Below, in pieces: positions 29,636-38,900 of a stretch of 64,000 bases of DNA. Within the stretch, counting starts at the first letter, position 1. Each line of letters starts with the position of its first letter. The notes under the pieces are model-generated. The model was not told the origin of the DNA. It worked only from the letters and a program-made list of their open reading frames with translations, and ran no database searches. Source of the DNA: Pseudomonadota bacterium (GTDB lineage: Bacteria; Pseudomonadota; Gammaproteobacteria; Burkholderiales; Methylophilaceae); the NCBI GenBank assembly GCA_029781535.1, contig JAKOWL010000209.1:1-64000 (forward strand), in the 5' to 3' direction. The translations under genes were made by a program, and so were the position numbers.

Positions 29636-31227
29636 AATTGATATTGCATGTTTTGGCCGTGTGTTTGCGCCCAATCTACCAAAGCTCTATATTTATGGGC
29701 TTTGGCAGTTGGTTCATTATAGTAGCGCAACACACCCCAGCTACCAAACTTACCCCAGTTGCCTGTGCTGTAGTAAGCACAAAGCAAATCCCCATACTTA
29801 CCCCACATCTTCAAATATTTTTCGTAAAGTTTGCCCATACGTTGATCAGCGTTAGCATCTTGAAGCAACTTACTAAGCTTATCGTTGTTTTCTGCCCCCA
29901 TAATCCCTACCAAGTGCTGGCCAGCCTCATATGCAGCGAGCCGCACGCCGAATTTAGCAGCCAGTCTGGCAGCCTGTTCGACTTGAACTGCCGCCTCTGG
30001 TAAGGCTTTATTTTCTAGATATTCAAACACTTGATCGAGACTCCACTTTTCGACTTCCTTGTCTGAAAGCAGCCCCTCTTGGCCGGTCGCAACGCTCATC
30101 TGTAAATATGGTGCAATCGCCAACACATCTACATTCCCTTCTAGCCCATTAAATGACAACAAACGCTCCGAGCGAGCCGGGAAAGCTGCCTGAGACCCGA
30201 TAACGCGAACAAACTGCTCATTGCTACGAAAAACTTCCTGCCAAATCTTGAAGATTCTTAATGATCGAAAAGCGGTGTAATCAGCCGCCGCTTGCCATTC
30301 ATCATGTGAAAAGCCCAATCTTTTACCCGAATGTCTGGCAAAGCTATTTTGTTCAAACATGCTGTTCCAAACCTCGTTCGAGTACTCCACCCACGCCTTA
30401 AGAGCAGGATTAAGATTATCCTTTACGTAATGGGCAAACTGATACACATAATCGTCATTGGCCATATGTGGAATACAGAACCATGGATCGGCCATCTGAC
30501 GGTTAGCCAAATCCACCATCAATTCCAATGGAGCACCGTTACGCGCAAAGCTACAGTCTGTCATCTTCGGTCGATCAGCCCACAACACCTGTTTACTATT
30601 ATTTGTTTGCATGAAGTTCATATACCGGAAACATGCAACACCCGCCCATCTCTTAATGAAATCCGGATTCCAATTATCTGCCGTTGAAGCATTTTCAAAC
30701 CCTGGAAGCAAAACACGAATGTTGCGAATGTAATTGTCAGGATTAATTTTCGAAACATTTAGCGCCCACATGCCTTTTGCAGAATTGACATTCACCACAA
30801 TTTTGCCGGGGCTTCTCTGTATGATGTTTTCATTCGTGGCAGCATTAAAAAAAGAAATCTCGCCCTCCCCGTCATACAATACAGTGTAGCGACCACTGGG
30901 ATATTGTTTCTTATCGACAGAGGATAAGATGGTTGTTGCATAACAATTAGGCTCCAGCATTTTGACCCATCCGTTTTCATCCAAATGCAGCGCTGGTCCT
31001 GTACCCCAACTTGCATTTTCGCCCTGGCTAATCCATTCTCGCGACTGTTTGAATACGTTAATGAAAGCTTGCTCTGTACTATGATTAGAAATTGGACTCA
31101 GATTGATTCCAAGCTTCGGGTGGTTATTGACCTTATTGTTTAAAACCCCAAGCAAGCTTGTTTTGGACAGGCAGTATGCACCCAAAAAGCCTGTTGCACC
31201 ACTTACCAGAAAACGCCTGCGATTCAT
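29632..31227 (-). CDS. exported protein with possible glycoside-hydrolase-like fold, twin-arginine-like N-terminus
   Basis: MNRRRFLVSGATGFLGAYCL leader; KAWVEYSNEVWNSMFEQ motif typical of TIM-barrel hydrolase-like proteins. Confidence 0.55.
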   Translation of the reverse strand: MNRRRFLVSGATGFLGAYCLSKTSLLGVLNNKVNNHPKLGINLSPISNHSTEQAFINVFKQSREWISQGENASWGTGPALHLDENGWVKMLEPNCYATTILSSVDKKQYPSGRYTVLYDGEGEISFFNAATNENIIQRSPGKIVVNVNSAKGMWALNVSKINPDNYIRNIRVLLPGFENASTADNWNPDFIKRWAGVACFRYMNFMQTNNSKQVLWADRPKMTDCSFARNGAPLELMVDLANRQMADPWFCIPHMANDDYVYQFAHYVKDNLNPALKAWVEYSNEVWNSMFEQNSFARHSGKRLGFSHDEWQAAADYTAFRSLRIFKIWQEVFRSNEQFVRVIGSQAAFPARSERLLSFNGLEGNVDVLAIAPYLQMSVATGQEGLLSDKEVEKWSLDQVFEYLENKALPEAAVQVEQAARLAAKFGVRLAAYEAGQHLVGIMGAENNDKLSKLLQDANADQRMGKLYEKYLKMWGKYGDLLCAYYSTGNWGKFGSWGVLRYYNEPTAKAHKYRALVDWAQTHGQNMQYQL

Positions 31228-31269
31228 GTGGATTGATACCAGCCTTCCAAATTAACTATAAATATTTAA

Positions 31270-32337
31270 TCATAATTTGGCTTGCTGTGCAGATAATTGA
31301 ACCGGCGTAAAAACACCCCTCTCAGTGATGATACCCGTCACCAGTCTTGCCGGGGTAACATCGAATGCCGGATTGAATGCCGCACTTTCGGCTGGCATGA
31401 TGCGTACAGTATGCAGTTGGTCATACTCATCCACGCCCAGCATGTGGGTAACTTCCTGCGCACTACGTGCTTCAATCTCGATGTCTTGCGGAGCGATTTT
31501 CCAATCAATGGTCGTACCGGGAACCGCCGCATAAAATGGCACACCATTGTCGTGCGCAGCCAGTGCTTTCAGATAAGTTCCGATCTTGTTGCACACATCG
31601 CCCACCTGTGTGACACGATCCGCCCCGACGATTACCATATCTACCATACCTTTCTGCATCAGATGACCTGCTGCATTGTCTGCAACAATGGTATGCGGCA
31701 CACCGTGCTGCGCCAGTTCCCAGGCGGTCAAACTGGCACCTTGGTTGCGCGGACGCGTCTCACTCACCCAGACGTGTATATCCAGACCAGCATCATAGGC
31801 TGCGTAAACAGGTGCCAGCGCCGTACCGTAATCCACTGTGGCCAGCCAGCCGGCATTGCAATGGGTCATAATATTTAACTTCTTGCCCTGATGATGCCGC
31901 CTGATTTGTGCCAATCCCGCCTGCCCGATGGCCTGGCATTGTGCAGCATCTTCCTCTGCAATCTTTTCCGCCTCTCGCCAAGCCTCGTCCTGCCTTGCCT
32001 CAAACGGCAATGGCAAAAGCACGTGCAACATCCGCTCTACAGCCCAAGCCAGATTCACCGCTGTCGGACGACTGGCCTTGAGCATCTTTGCCGTCAGTTC
32101 AAAATGCGCGTCATGGCTGGCTTGCAAGCTGGCGAGCGCCATCCCATATGCTGCTGCAGCACCTATCAATGGTGCACCACGCACTTGCATACTCTGAATC
32201 GCATGCACCATCTGCATGGGAGTGTCCAACGACAGAATCTCAAATGCAAAGGGCAGTTTGGTTTGGTCAATCACGCATACCTGATGCGTGTTTTCTTGCA
32301 CCCAAATAGTGCGAAAATGCTGGCCACCGACTTTCAT
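31270..32337 (-). CDS. mtnA: S-methyl-5-thioribose-1-phosphate isomerase
   Basis: MQVRGAPLIGAAAAYGMAL, NAGWLATVDYGTALAP, ADRVTQVGDVCNKIGTY. Confidence 0.95.
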   Translation of the reverse strand: MKVGGQHFRTIWVQENTHQVCVIDQTKLPFAFEILSLDTPMQMVHAIQSMQVRGAPLIGAAAAYGMALASLQASHDAHFELTAKMLKASRPTAVNLAWAVERMLHVLLPLPFEARQDEAWREAEKIAEEDAAQCQAIGQAGLAQIRRHHQGKKLNIMTHCNAGWLATVDYGTALAPVYAAYDAGLDIHVWVSETRPRNQGASLTAWELAQHGVPHTIVADNAAGHLMQKGMVDMVIVGADRVTQVGDVCNKIGTYLKALAAHDNGVPFYAAVPGTTIDWKIAPQDIEIEARSAQEVTHMLGVDEYDQLHTVRIMPAESAAFNPAFDVTPARLVTGIITERGVFTPVQLSAQQAKL

Positions 32338-32410
32338 GCGCTATCTATCAAAGTAAATAAAAAACGATATAAAAAATTGTTGCAAAACCTGAAAAAATTA
32401 ACTAGGTCAA

Positions 32411-32445
32411 ACATCCACAGAAACTGTGGATAACTTTGTGGATAG
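32411..32445. promoter_or_regulatory. cluster of DnaA-box-like sites
   Basis: TGTGGATAA (perfect TTATCCACA box, 32425-32433), TGTGGATAG (32437-32445), ACATCCACA (32411-32419). Confidence 0.5.
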
Positions 32446-32544
32446 CATTGTAACAAACATGTAACTTACCATTCTATAAGGCTTTTTTTTAAAAGTTCAA
32501 AAAATAATCTAAAAAAATATTCATACAAATCAATAGGTTATTGT

Positions 32545-32570
32545 ATCCCCTTGGTACACAAGGGATTTTT
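32545..32570 (+). terminator. intrinsic-terminator-like hairpin oriented on plus strand
   Basis: ATCCCCTTG-GTACA-CAAGGGAT followed by T tract. Confidence 0.55.
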
Positions 32571-32578
32571 AGCCATAC

Positions 32579-33379
32579 TTAATGTAATACTTTAAGCGAT
32601 GTGCATAAATCGGCCAGTTTTGGCAAGACTTGCAACGCATTTTTACTCGTTCTATCAATGACTTGTTGATAGTTTTCACTGCGCAAATCCGCCAAAACCT
32701 GCGCAATCTGCTTGAGTTCTGAAGGGGTATTTCTGCCCTTGTTGCCTATCCAGACAGGCGGAATATCCGGTGCATCGGTTTCCAGCACGATAGCCTCTAA
32801 CGGCAACGTAGCTGCCAGTTCGCGAATCTTCAGTGCGCGTGGATATGTCATGGCACCGCCGAAACCCAGCTTGAAACCCATATCGATGAACATGTCCGCT
32901 TGCTGGTGACTGCCATTGAAGGCATGTGCAATCCCGCCACACACAGGTATCTTGCGCACGAGTTTCAGGATATCGTCGATGGCGTGGCGCACATGCAAAA
33001 TCACCGGCATATCGAACCGCTGCGCCAATTTAAGCTGCTCGGTAAAAAAATACTCCTGCGTCTCCTTGTTGGCCCGCGTGACATAATAGTCCAGGCCAAT
33101 CTCGCCTATGGCCACACATTCAGATTCTTTTTCCAACAATGCCGACAGTGCCGTCAGGTCGCTCGGATTGGCACCATCCACATACATTGGATGGATGCCT
33201 AAAGCAAAGCGTAACCAAGGCTTACCCCTGGTCAAGTCCATCACTGTCTGGAAATTGGCATGTTCCACTGCCGGAACAACAATAGCACCCAAACCGACAT
33301 CCAGTGCGGCTTGCAGTACAGCATCCCTGTCAGTATCGAATTCCGCAGCATCCAGATGGCAATGAGTATCAATCAACAT
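32579..33379 (-). CDS. TatD family hydrolase
   Basis: MLIDTHCHLDAAEFDTDRDAVL..., GEIGLDYY, LETDAPDIPP. Confidence 0.93.
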   Translation of the reverse strand: MLIDTHCHLDAAEFDTDRDAVLQAALDVGLGAIVVPAVEHANFQTVMDLTRGKPWLRFALGIHPMYVDGANPSDLTALSALLEKESECVAIGEIGLDYYVTRANKETQEYFFTEQLKLAQRFDMPVILHVRHAIDDILKLVRKIPVCGGIAHAFNGSHQQADMFIDMGFKLGFGGAMTYPRALKIRELAATLPLEAIVLETDAPDIPPVWIGNKGRNTPSELKQIAQVLADLRSENYQQVIDRTSKNALQVLPKLADLCTSLKVLH

Positions 33380-34463
33380 AAAGCGGTCTAGCAATGATGC
33401 GCATATCTGCGCCGAACTGACGTATATCTTGGATTTGTAACTGCAGCTTGTACTGTATGTCTATAAGCGCGGGGAAATCGAACATGCCTTGCGCCTGATG
33501 TCCGAGCAGAATAGGCGCCTGATAGATCAGCAATTCATCGATGAGTTTTTGCTGCATGAGAACGCCGTTCAAGCCTGCGCCACCCTCCACCATCACTTCA
33601 TTGATTTCCGTGCGCGCCAGGTGGCTTAACAGCGATTTCAGACATACCTTACCATGCGTATCCGGCAGCACAATCACCTCTACTCCTATATCTACCAGCG
33701 CAGCGACTTTATCCGGATCTGGTTGTGCGCAGGCAATCAGAGTAGTGCCACCTTTGAGGATTTCAGCATCTAGAGGAACCTGCAACCGACTATCTGCCAC
33801 GACGCGCAATGGCTGCCGGCCAATTTGCAACTCACGCACATTCAAACGCGGGTTATCCGCAAGCACTGTACCTATGCCGGTCAGCATCGCACAACTTTGC
33901 GCACGCCAATGCTGTACGTCCTGCCGTGCAGCCTCACCAGTGATCCATTGGCTACGCCCGTTATTCAACGCGGTCTTGCCATCCAGACTGGCGGCGATTT
34001 TACTACGCACGAAAGGCATGCCATTCTTCATGCGTGCAATGAAACCCGGGTTCAAAGCTTCAGCTTGCAGCTGCATCAAACCTGACGATATGCTGATCCC
34101 TTGCTGCGTCAACCTGGCCAAGCCTTGACCAGCCACCAGTGGATTAGGGTCCTGCATGGCCGCGACGACCTTGCTGATGCCCGCGTTGACCAGTGCATCC
34201 GCACAGGGGGGTGTCCGCCCATGGTGGCTGCAAGGCTCAAGCGTCACATAGGCCGTAGCACCACGTGCGCGTTCACCTGCTTGACGTAGTGCATGAATCT
34301 CGGCATGCGGCTCACCGGCTTTGAGATGCGCACCTTGCCCGACGATGATGCCATCTTTGGCAATTACGCAGCCGACACGCGGATTAGGTGTGGTAGTGTA
34401 TAGGCCCTGCTCTGCCAGCCTTAAGGCATGTGCCATCAAAGCGTGGTCTTGAGCGGTATACAT
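33369..34463 (-). CDS. ribD: bifunctional riboflavin deaminase/reductase
   Basis: HAEIHAL and EPCSHHGRTPPCADAL zinc deaminase motifs plus reductase domain. Confidence 0.95.
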   Translation of the reverse strand: MYTAQDHALMAHALRLAEQGLYTTTPNPRVGCVIAKDGIIVGQGAHLKAGEPHAEIHALRQAGERARGATAYVTLEPCSHHGRTPPCADALVNAGISKVVAAMQDPNPLVAGQGLARLTQQGISISSGLMQLQAEALNPGFIARMKNGMPFVRSKIAASLDGKTALNNGRSQWITGEAARQDVQHWRAQSCAMLTGIGTVLADNPRLNVRELQIGRQPLRVVADSRLQVPLDAEILKGGTTLIACAQPDPDKVAALVDIGVEVIVLPDTHGKVCLKSLLSHLARTEINEVMVEGGAGLNGVLMQQKLIDELLIYQAPILLGHQAQGMFDFPALIDIQYKLQLQIQDIRQFGADMRIIARPLYVD

Positions 34464-34469
34464 AGGGAT

Positions 34470-34862
34470 TTAGTGGGAGGAAATCTGGCTGTTGATCAGC
34501 CGGCCATGCTCGTCAAAATAGATACGCAACGCATGATAGACATGCATGCATTTACCCAAGTCGTATTCGATCGTATTGTTGTCTTCCAGACTTGGGCGAC
34601 CCAAGAGCACCATCACGGCTTCACGGCTGACGCCGCGTGCCAGAATATGCTTTTTCAAATCATAGGCCATATCGCCGCGCTTGCATTCGGTCTGGATAGT
34701 CGCGGCGTATTGCATCCATTTCACCTGATCGAACTTTTCATTACCGAACACGACCTGTTCTTTCATTGCCCACCAGGCAAAAAAAACGATCGTGACAATC
34801 AAGCTGATCGCGGCAAACGCGATGGGGAATCTGGTAATCCACTTGCTTGGGTTGTCTGTCAT
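34470..34862 (-). CDS. hypothetical single-TM protein
   Basis: N-terminal TM segment; [18 protein letters not shown] SmpA/OmlA-like segment. Confidence 0.6.
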   Translation of the reverse strand: MTDNPSKWITRFPIAFAAISLIVTIVFFAWWAMKEQVVFGNEKFDQVKWMQYAATIQTECKRGDMAYDLKKHILARGVSREAVMVLLGRPSLEDNNTIEYDLGKCMHVYHALRIYFDEHGRLINSQISSH

Positions 34863-35329
34863 TTTTTATTGTCCGCTTTGTTGTTATCCAGATCGCGGAT
34901 CGCATTGTTAAAGTCATCGACATCAGAAAAACTGCGATAGACGGAAGCAAAACGGATATAAGCCACCTTATCCATCAGCCTAAGCTCATGCATGACCATC
35001 TCACCCAGATCGCGCGCAGGCATCTCGCGCTCTCCCCGCGCCAGAATCCGCTGCATGATATGGTCCAGGGCATTGTCGACATATTCAGTAGGCACCGGCC
35101 GCTTGTGCAATGCCCGCGTGAAGGATAGACGCAACTTGTCACGGCTGAACTCTTCCCGGGTGCCGTTCTGCTTCACCACCTGCGGCAAATGCAGTTCTGC
35201 CGTCTCATAGGTGGTGAAACGTTTGTCGCAAGCCATGCAACGACGACGACGACGGATCGAATCCCCTTCGTCATTGATACGGGAATCAATGACTTGGGTT
35301 TCAGCAGCACCACAGAAAGGGCATTTCAA
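34859..35329 (-). CDS. nrdR: transcriptional repressor NrdR
   Basis: [17 protein letters not shown]...[20 protein letters not shown]-cone. Confidence 0.96.
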   Translation of the reverse strand: MKCPFCGAAETQVIDSRINDEGDSIRRRRRCMACDKRFTTYETAELHLPQVVKQNGTREEFSRDKLRLSFTRALHKRPVPTEYVDNALDHIMQRILARGEREMPARDLGEMVMHELRLMDKVAYIRFASVYRSFSDVDDFNNAIRDLDNNKADNKK

Positions 35330-35332
35330 ACT

Positions 35333-36580
35333 TTATGCTCCGTATACAGGGAATTTTGAGGTCAGCGCATGCACCTTCGCTTTTGTGGCAGCTATCACAT
35401 CAGCGCTTTCCGGATCATCCAGCACATCGGCAATCAAATGCGCCACCTGCTCAGCTTCTGCTTCCTTGAAACCGCGCGTGGTGATGGCTGGCGAGCCGAT
35501 ACGGATGCCGGAAGTCACGAACGGGCTTTCCGGGTCGTTCGGGATCGCGTTCTTGTTCACAGTGATATGCGCCTGGCCCAAATAAGCATCAGCTGCCTTA
35601 CCTGTCAGTTTCTTCGGACGCAAGTCTACCAGGAACACATGGGATTCCGTACGGCCTGAGATGATGCGCAAGCCGCGCGATGCAAGCGTTCTGGCCATGG
35701 CATCTGCATTCTTCAGGACTTGCTGCTGGTAAGCCTTGAACTCAGGTTGTGCCGCTTCCAGGAAGGCGGTCGCCTTACCGGCGATGACATGCATCAACGG
35801 GCCGCCTTGCAGGCTCGGGAACACATTCGAATTGAGCATTTTCTCGTATTCGGCCTTAGCCAGGATAATGCCACCACGTGGGCCGCGAAGTGTCTTGTGA
35901 GTAGTCGATGTGACAAAATCCGCATGCGGTACTGGGTTAGGATATACGCCTGCAGCGATCAAGCCGGAGTAATGTGCCATGTCCACCATGAAATACGCAC
36001 CAACTTTTTTGGCGATCTCTGCCATGCGCGCCCAGTCGAATCGCAATGCATAGGCAGATGCACCGCCAATCAACAGTTTCGGTTTGCACTCCAGTGCAAT
36101 GCGCTCCATCTCGTCGTAATCGATCTCTTCCTTATCGTTCAAGCCATAAGGCACGATATTGAACAGCTTGCCGGACAGGTTGGCGGGAGAACCGTGTGTC
36201 AAATGGCCGCCGTGACCCAAGTTCATACCCATCACGGTATCACCCGGTTTAAGAATAGAGAAATATACCGCCTGATTGGCCTGTGAGCCGGAATGCGGCT
36301 GTACATTCGCATACTCAGCCCCAAACAGAGATTTCAGGCGGTCGATTGCCAGTTGCTCAACCTGATCCACGAACTCACAACCACCGTAGAACCGTTTGCC
36401 TGGATAACCTTCCGCGTATTTGTTAGTCAGTTGCGAACCCTGCGCCTCCATCACAGCGGGGCTGGTGTAGTTTTCGGAAGCGATAAGTTCGATATGATGC
36501 TCCTGACGCACCACTTCGCTATCAATCATTTGTGCCAATGCTGGGTCGGCCAAGTGTAAATTTTTTGACTTGCTGAACAT
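35333..36580 (-). CDS. glyA: serine hydroxymethyltransferase
   Basis: full-length [18 protein letters not shown]. Confidence 0.97.
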   Translation of the reverse strand: MFSKSKNLHLADPALAQMIDSEVVRQEHHIELIASENYTSPAVMEAQGSQLTNKYAEGYPGKRFYGGCEFVDQVEQLAIDRLKSLFGAEYANVQPHSGSQANQAVYFSILKPGDTVMGMNLGHGGHLTHGSPANLSGKLFNIVPYGLNDKEEIDYDEMERIALECKPKLLIGGASAYALRFDWARMAEIAKKVGAYFMVDMAHYSGLIAAGVYPNPVPHADFVTSTTHKTLRGPRGGIILAKAEYEKMLNSNVFPSLQGGPLMHVIAGKATAFLEAAQPEFKAYQQQVLKNADAMARTLASRGLRIISGRTESHVFLVDLRPKKLTGKAADAYLGQAHITVNKNAIPNDPESPFVTSGIRIGSPAITTRGFKEAEAEQVAHLIADVLDDPESADVIAATKAKVHALTSKFPVYGA

Positions 36581-36639
36581 GTTGGTATGTTTCCAGAATG
36601 ATATTTATTCAAAGTGGCATTTTAGCATGCCGTTACTGA

Positions 36640-36684
36640 CACCGTCACGGTGAATACATCATGGCCAACGCACCATCACGGTGC
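36640..36684 (+). promoter_or_regulatory. tandem NtrC-type enhancer sites
   Basis: CACCGTCACGGTG (36640-36652) and GCACCATCACGGTGC (36670-36684), centres 31 bp apart. Confidence 0.65.
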
Positions 36685-36769
36685 CTTAAAAGACCCATTT
36701 TGGTTATAAGCTCACAACCAATTTATCCATAAATAAATATAACTGATTGTTTTATATCGGATTTAATCA

Positions 36770-36785
36770 TGGCACGCACATTGCT
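36770..36785 (+). promoter_or_regulatory. sigma-54 (-24/-12) promoter
   Basis: TGGCACG-CACA-TTGCT, GG and GC elements at canonical spacing. Confidence 0.8.
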
Positions 36786-36795
36786 TATATAAAAT

Positions 36796-36853
36796 CGTAA
36801 TGCCAGATTCTCCAAAGTCTCCCCCTCTATGCCCGGCTCCGCCGGGCTTTTTT
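36796..36853 (+). ncRNA. candidate sigma-54-dependent small RNA ending in an intrinsic terminator
   Basis: predicted +1 about 12 nt after GC of the -12 element; C/U-rich body; GCCCGGC-TCC-GCCGGGC-TTTTTT end. Confidence 0.6.
36831..36853 (+). terminator. intrinsic terminator
   Basis: GCCCGGCTCCGCCGGGCTTTTTT. Confidence 0.9.
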
Positions 36854-36919
36854 ATCACATAGCTGCCACAGCATGAACGGTAGCGTTATAATGGGTCATT
36901 AAACTTTGGTAATACCGAA

Positions 36920-37114
36920 ATGAAGTGGACAGACACACAAAGAATCGCTGAAGCACTCTACGATACACATCCTGACGTGGATCCGGTTACCGTTCGATTC
37001 ACCGACCTGATGGAATGGGTGTTGGCGTTGGAAGGCTTTGACGACAACCCTGCACATTGCGGGGAAAAGATCCTGGAGGCCATCCAGCAAGCTTGGATTG
37101 ATGAAGCCGCCTGA
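36920..37114 (+). CDS. iscX: Fe-S cluster assembly protein IscX
   Basis: [40 protein letters not shown]. Confidence 0.93.
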   Translation: MKWTDTQRIAEALYDTHPDVDPVTVRFTDLMEWVLALEGFDDNPAHCGEKILEAIQQAWIDEAA

Positions 37115-37142
37115 TTAATGGTGGCATTATAAGAAAGCGACC

Positions 37143-37499
37143 ATGTTAGAAGTGTTGCTAGGCTTGTTTATCAAGCATTTTATCTGCGACTTTCCACTGC
37201 AGACCTCGCCGTGGATGTATCGCAACAAGGGAATCTATCTGCATCCAGGTGGTATTGCACACGCGGCAGTACACGGGATAGGTACCCTATTGGTGCTAAG
37301 TCCGTTTATTGGCTTGGTCGCACTCAAATTTGCTCTTTTAGACATGCTGATTCATTACCATGTAGATTGGGCAAAAATGAATATCGGCAAACGTTACAAC
37401 TTACGTCCGGACAACAGCGATTGGTTCTGGATATTGTTAGGGTTAGATCAGCTCTTACACCATCTGACTTATTTTTTAATTATTTATTTAATTTTTTAA
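37143..37499 (+). CDS. DUF3307 family membrane protein
   Basis: FIKHFICDFPLQTSPWMYRNKGIYLHPGGIAHAAVHGIGT. Confidence 0.75.
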   Translation: MLEVLLGLFIKHFICDFPLQTSPWMYRNKGIYLHPGGIAHAAVHGIGTLLVLSPFIGLVALKFALLDMLIHYHVDWAKMNIGKRYNLRPDNSDWFWILLGLDQLLHHLTYFLIIYLIF

Positions 37500-37500
37500 G

Positions 37501-38895
37501 ATGCAAATTCCTAGCGAAATTTTTAAAGCCTACGATATCCGTGGGATCGTCGACAAAACGCTCACTGAAACAGGTGTAGAGGCGATTGGTCAAGCCCTTG
37601 GAACTGAAGCGAAGAGCCTGCAGCAAACCGAGATCTGTATTGGCTACGATGGCCGCTTGTCTGGTCCCCGGCTCGCAGCCGCATTGTCACGCGGGATTCG
37701 TAAAGCAGGCGTGAACGTGGTGAATCTGGGCATGGTAGCCACCCCGATGGTATATTTTGCCGCACATCATCTGCGCACTAAATGCGGCGTCATGGTTACA
37801 GGCAGCCATAATCCACCCGAGTACAATGGCTTGAAAATGGTGCTGGCCGGGGAGACACTGTCCACGGAACGCATCCAGAAACTCCGGCAGCGCATCAATG
37901 AAAACCAGCTCACTGTTGGCGATGGCACCGAACGTACCTATGACATCGCCCCAGATTACATCTCAGCCATCCAGGCAGACATTCATCTTGCCCGTCCCAT
38001 GGATATTGTCGTCGATTGCGGCAATGGCGTAGCTGGCGCTTTTGCCAAGCGCCTCTATAATGCGATTGGCTGTCAGGTAACTGAGCTGTTCTGTGAAGTG
38101 GATGGCCATTTTCCCAATCACCACCCGGATCCTTCTGTACCTGAGAACCTGCATGACTTGATGAACAGCCTGAAGACCAGTCGTGCAGAAATCGGCTTGG
38201 CTTTTGACGGCGATGGCGATCGGCTTGGTGTCGTTACCAAGGATGGCAACATCATATATCCAGACCGCCAGTTGCTGTTATTTGCCAGGGATGTGTTGAG
38301 CCGAAACCCAAAAGCCAACATCATTTTCGACGTCAAATCCACACGGAACCTGAGCCCTTGGATACGCAATTATGGTGGCAACCCCGTACTATGGAAAACA
38401 GGGCACTCCCTGGTCAAAGCTAAAATCAAGGAAACGCAGGCTGCCTTGGCTGGTGAGATGAGCGGGCACGTATTCTTCAATGATAAAACACAGTCTGGCA
38501 AACAGCGCTGGTATGGTTTCGATGACGGTCTTTATGCGGGCGCACGCATGCTGGAAATATTAAGTTATTTTGATGATGTTTCAGCAGTGTTAAATGCTTT
38601 GCCTGACAGCATAAGCACTCCTGAACAGCATATCCAGATGAAAGAAGGCGAGCCGCATGCGCTGATTGCCAAACTGAAGGATACTGCAAAATTTGAAGGG
38701 GCAGCCGAGATCATCACCATCGATGGCTTGCGAGTCGAATACCCGGATGGGTTCGGTTTGATGCGCCCTTCCAACACTACCCCCGTCGTCGTGTTGCGAT
38801 TTGAGGCCGACAATATGGACGCGCTCAAGCGCATCCAGGAGGCTTTCAGGAAGGTCATTCTGGCTGCAGCTCCACAGGCTAAACTACCGTTCTAG
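37501..38895 (+). CDS. phosphomannomutase/phosphoglucomutase
   Basis: FKAYDIRGIVDKTL, VTGSHNPPEYNGLKM, FDGDGDRLGVV. Confidence 0.93.
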   Translation: MQIPSEIFKAYDIRGIVDKTLTETGVEAIGQALGTEAKSLQQTEICIGYDGRLSGPRLAAALSRGIRKAGVNVVNLGMVATPMVYFAAHHLRTKCGVMVTGSHNPPEYNGLKMVLAGETLSTERIQKLRQRINENQLTVGDGTERTYDIAPDYISAIQADIHLARPMDIVVDCGNGVAGAFAKRLYNAIGCQVTELFCEVDGHFPNHHPDPSVPENLHDLMNSLKTSRAEIGLAFDGDGDRLGVVTKDGNIIYPDRQLLLFARDVLSRNPKANIIFDVKSTRNLSPWIRNYGGNPVLWKTGHSLVKAKIKETQAALAGEMSGHVFFNDKTQSGKQRWYGFDDGLYAGARMLEILSYFDDVSAVLNALPDSISTPEQHIQMKEGEPHALIAKLKDTAKFEGAAEIITIDGLRVEYPDGFGLMRPSNTTPVVVLRFEADNMDALKRIQEAFRKVILAAAPQAKLPF

Positions 38896-38900
38896 GCCAG

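Noticed and set aside
32411-32445. DnaA-box cluster as the chromosomal replication origin
   Set aside because: No dnaA/dnaN/gyrB/rpmH in the window and only three boxes of mixed quality; kept only as a possible secondary DnaA locus.
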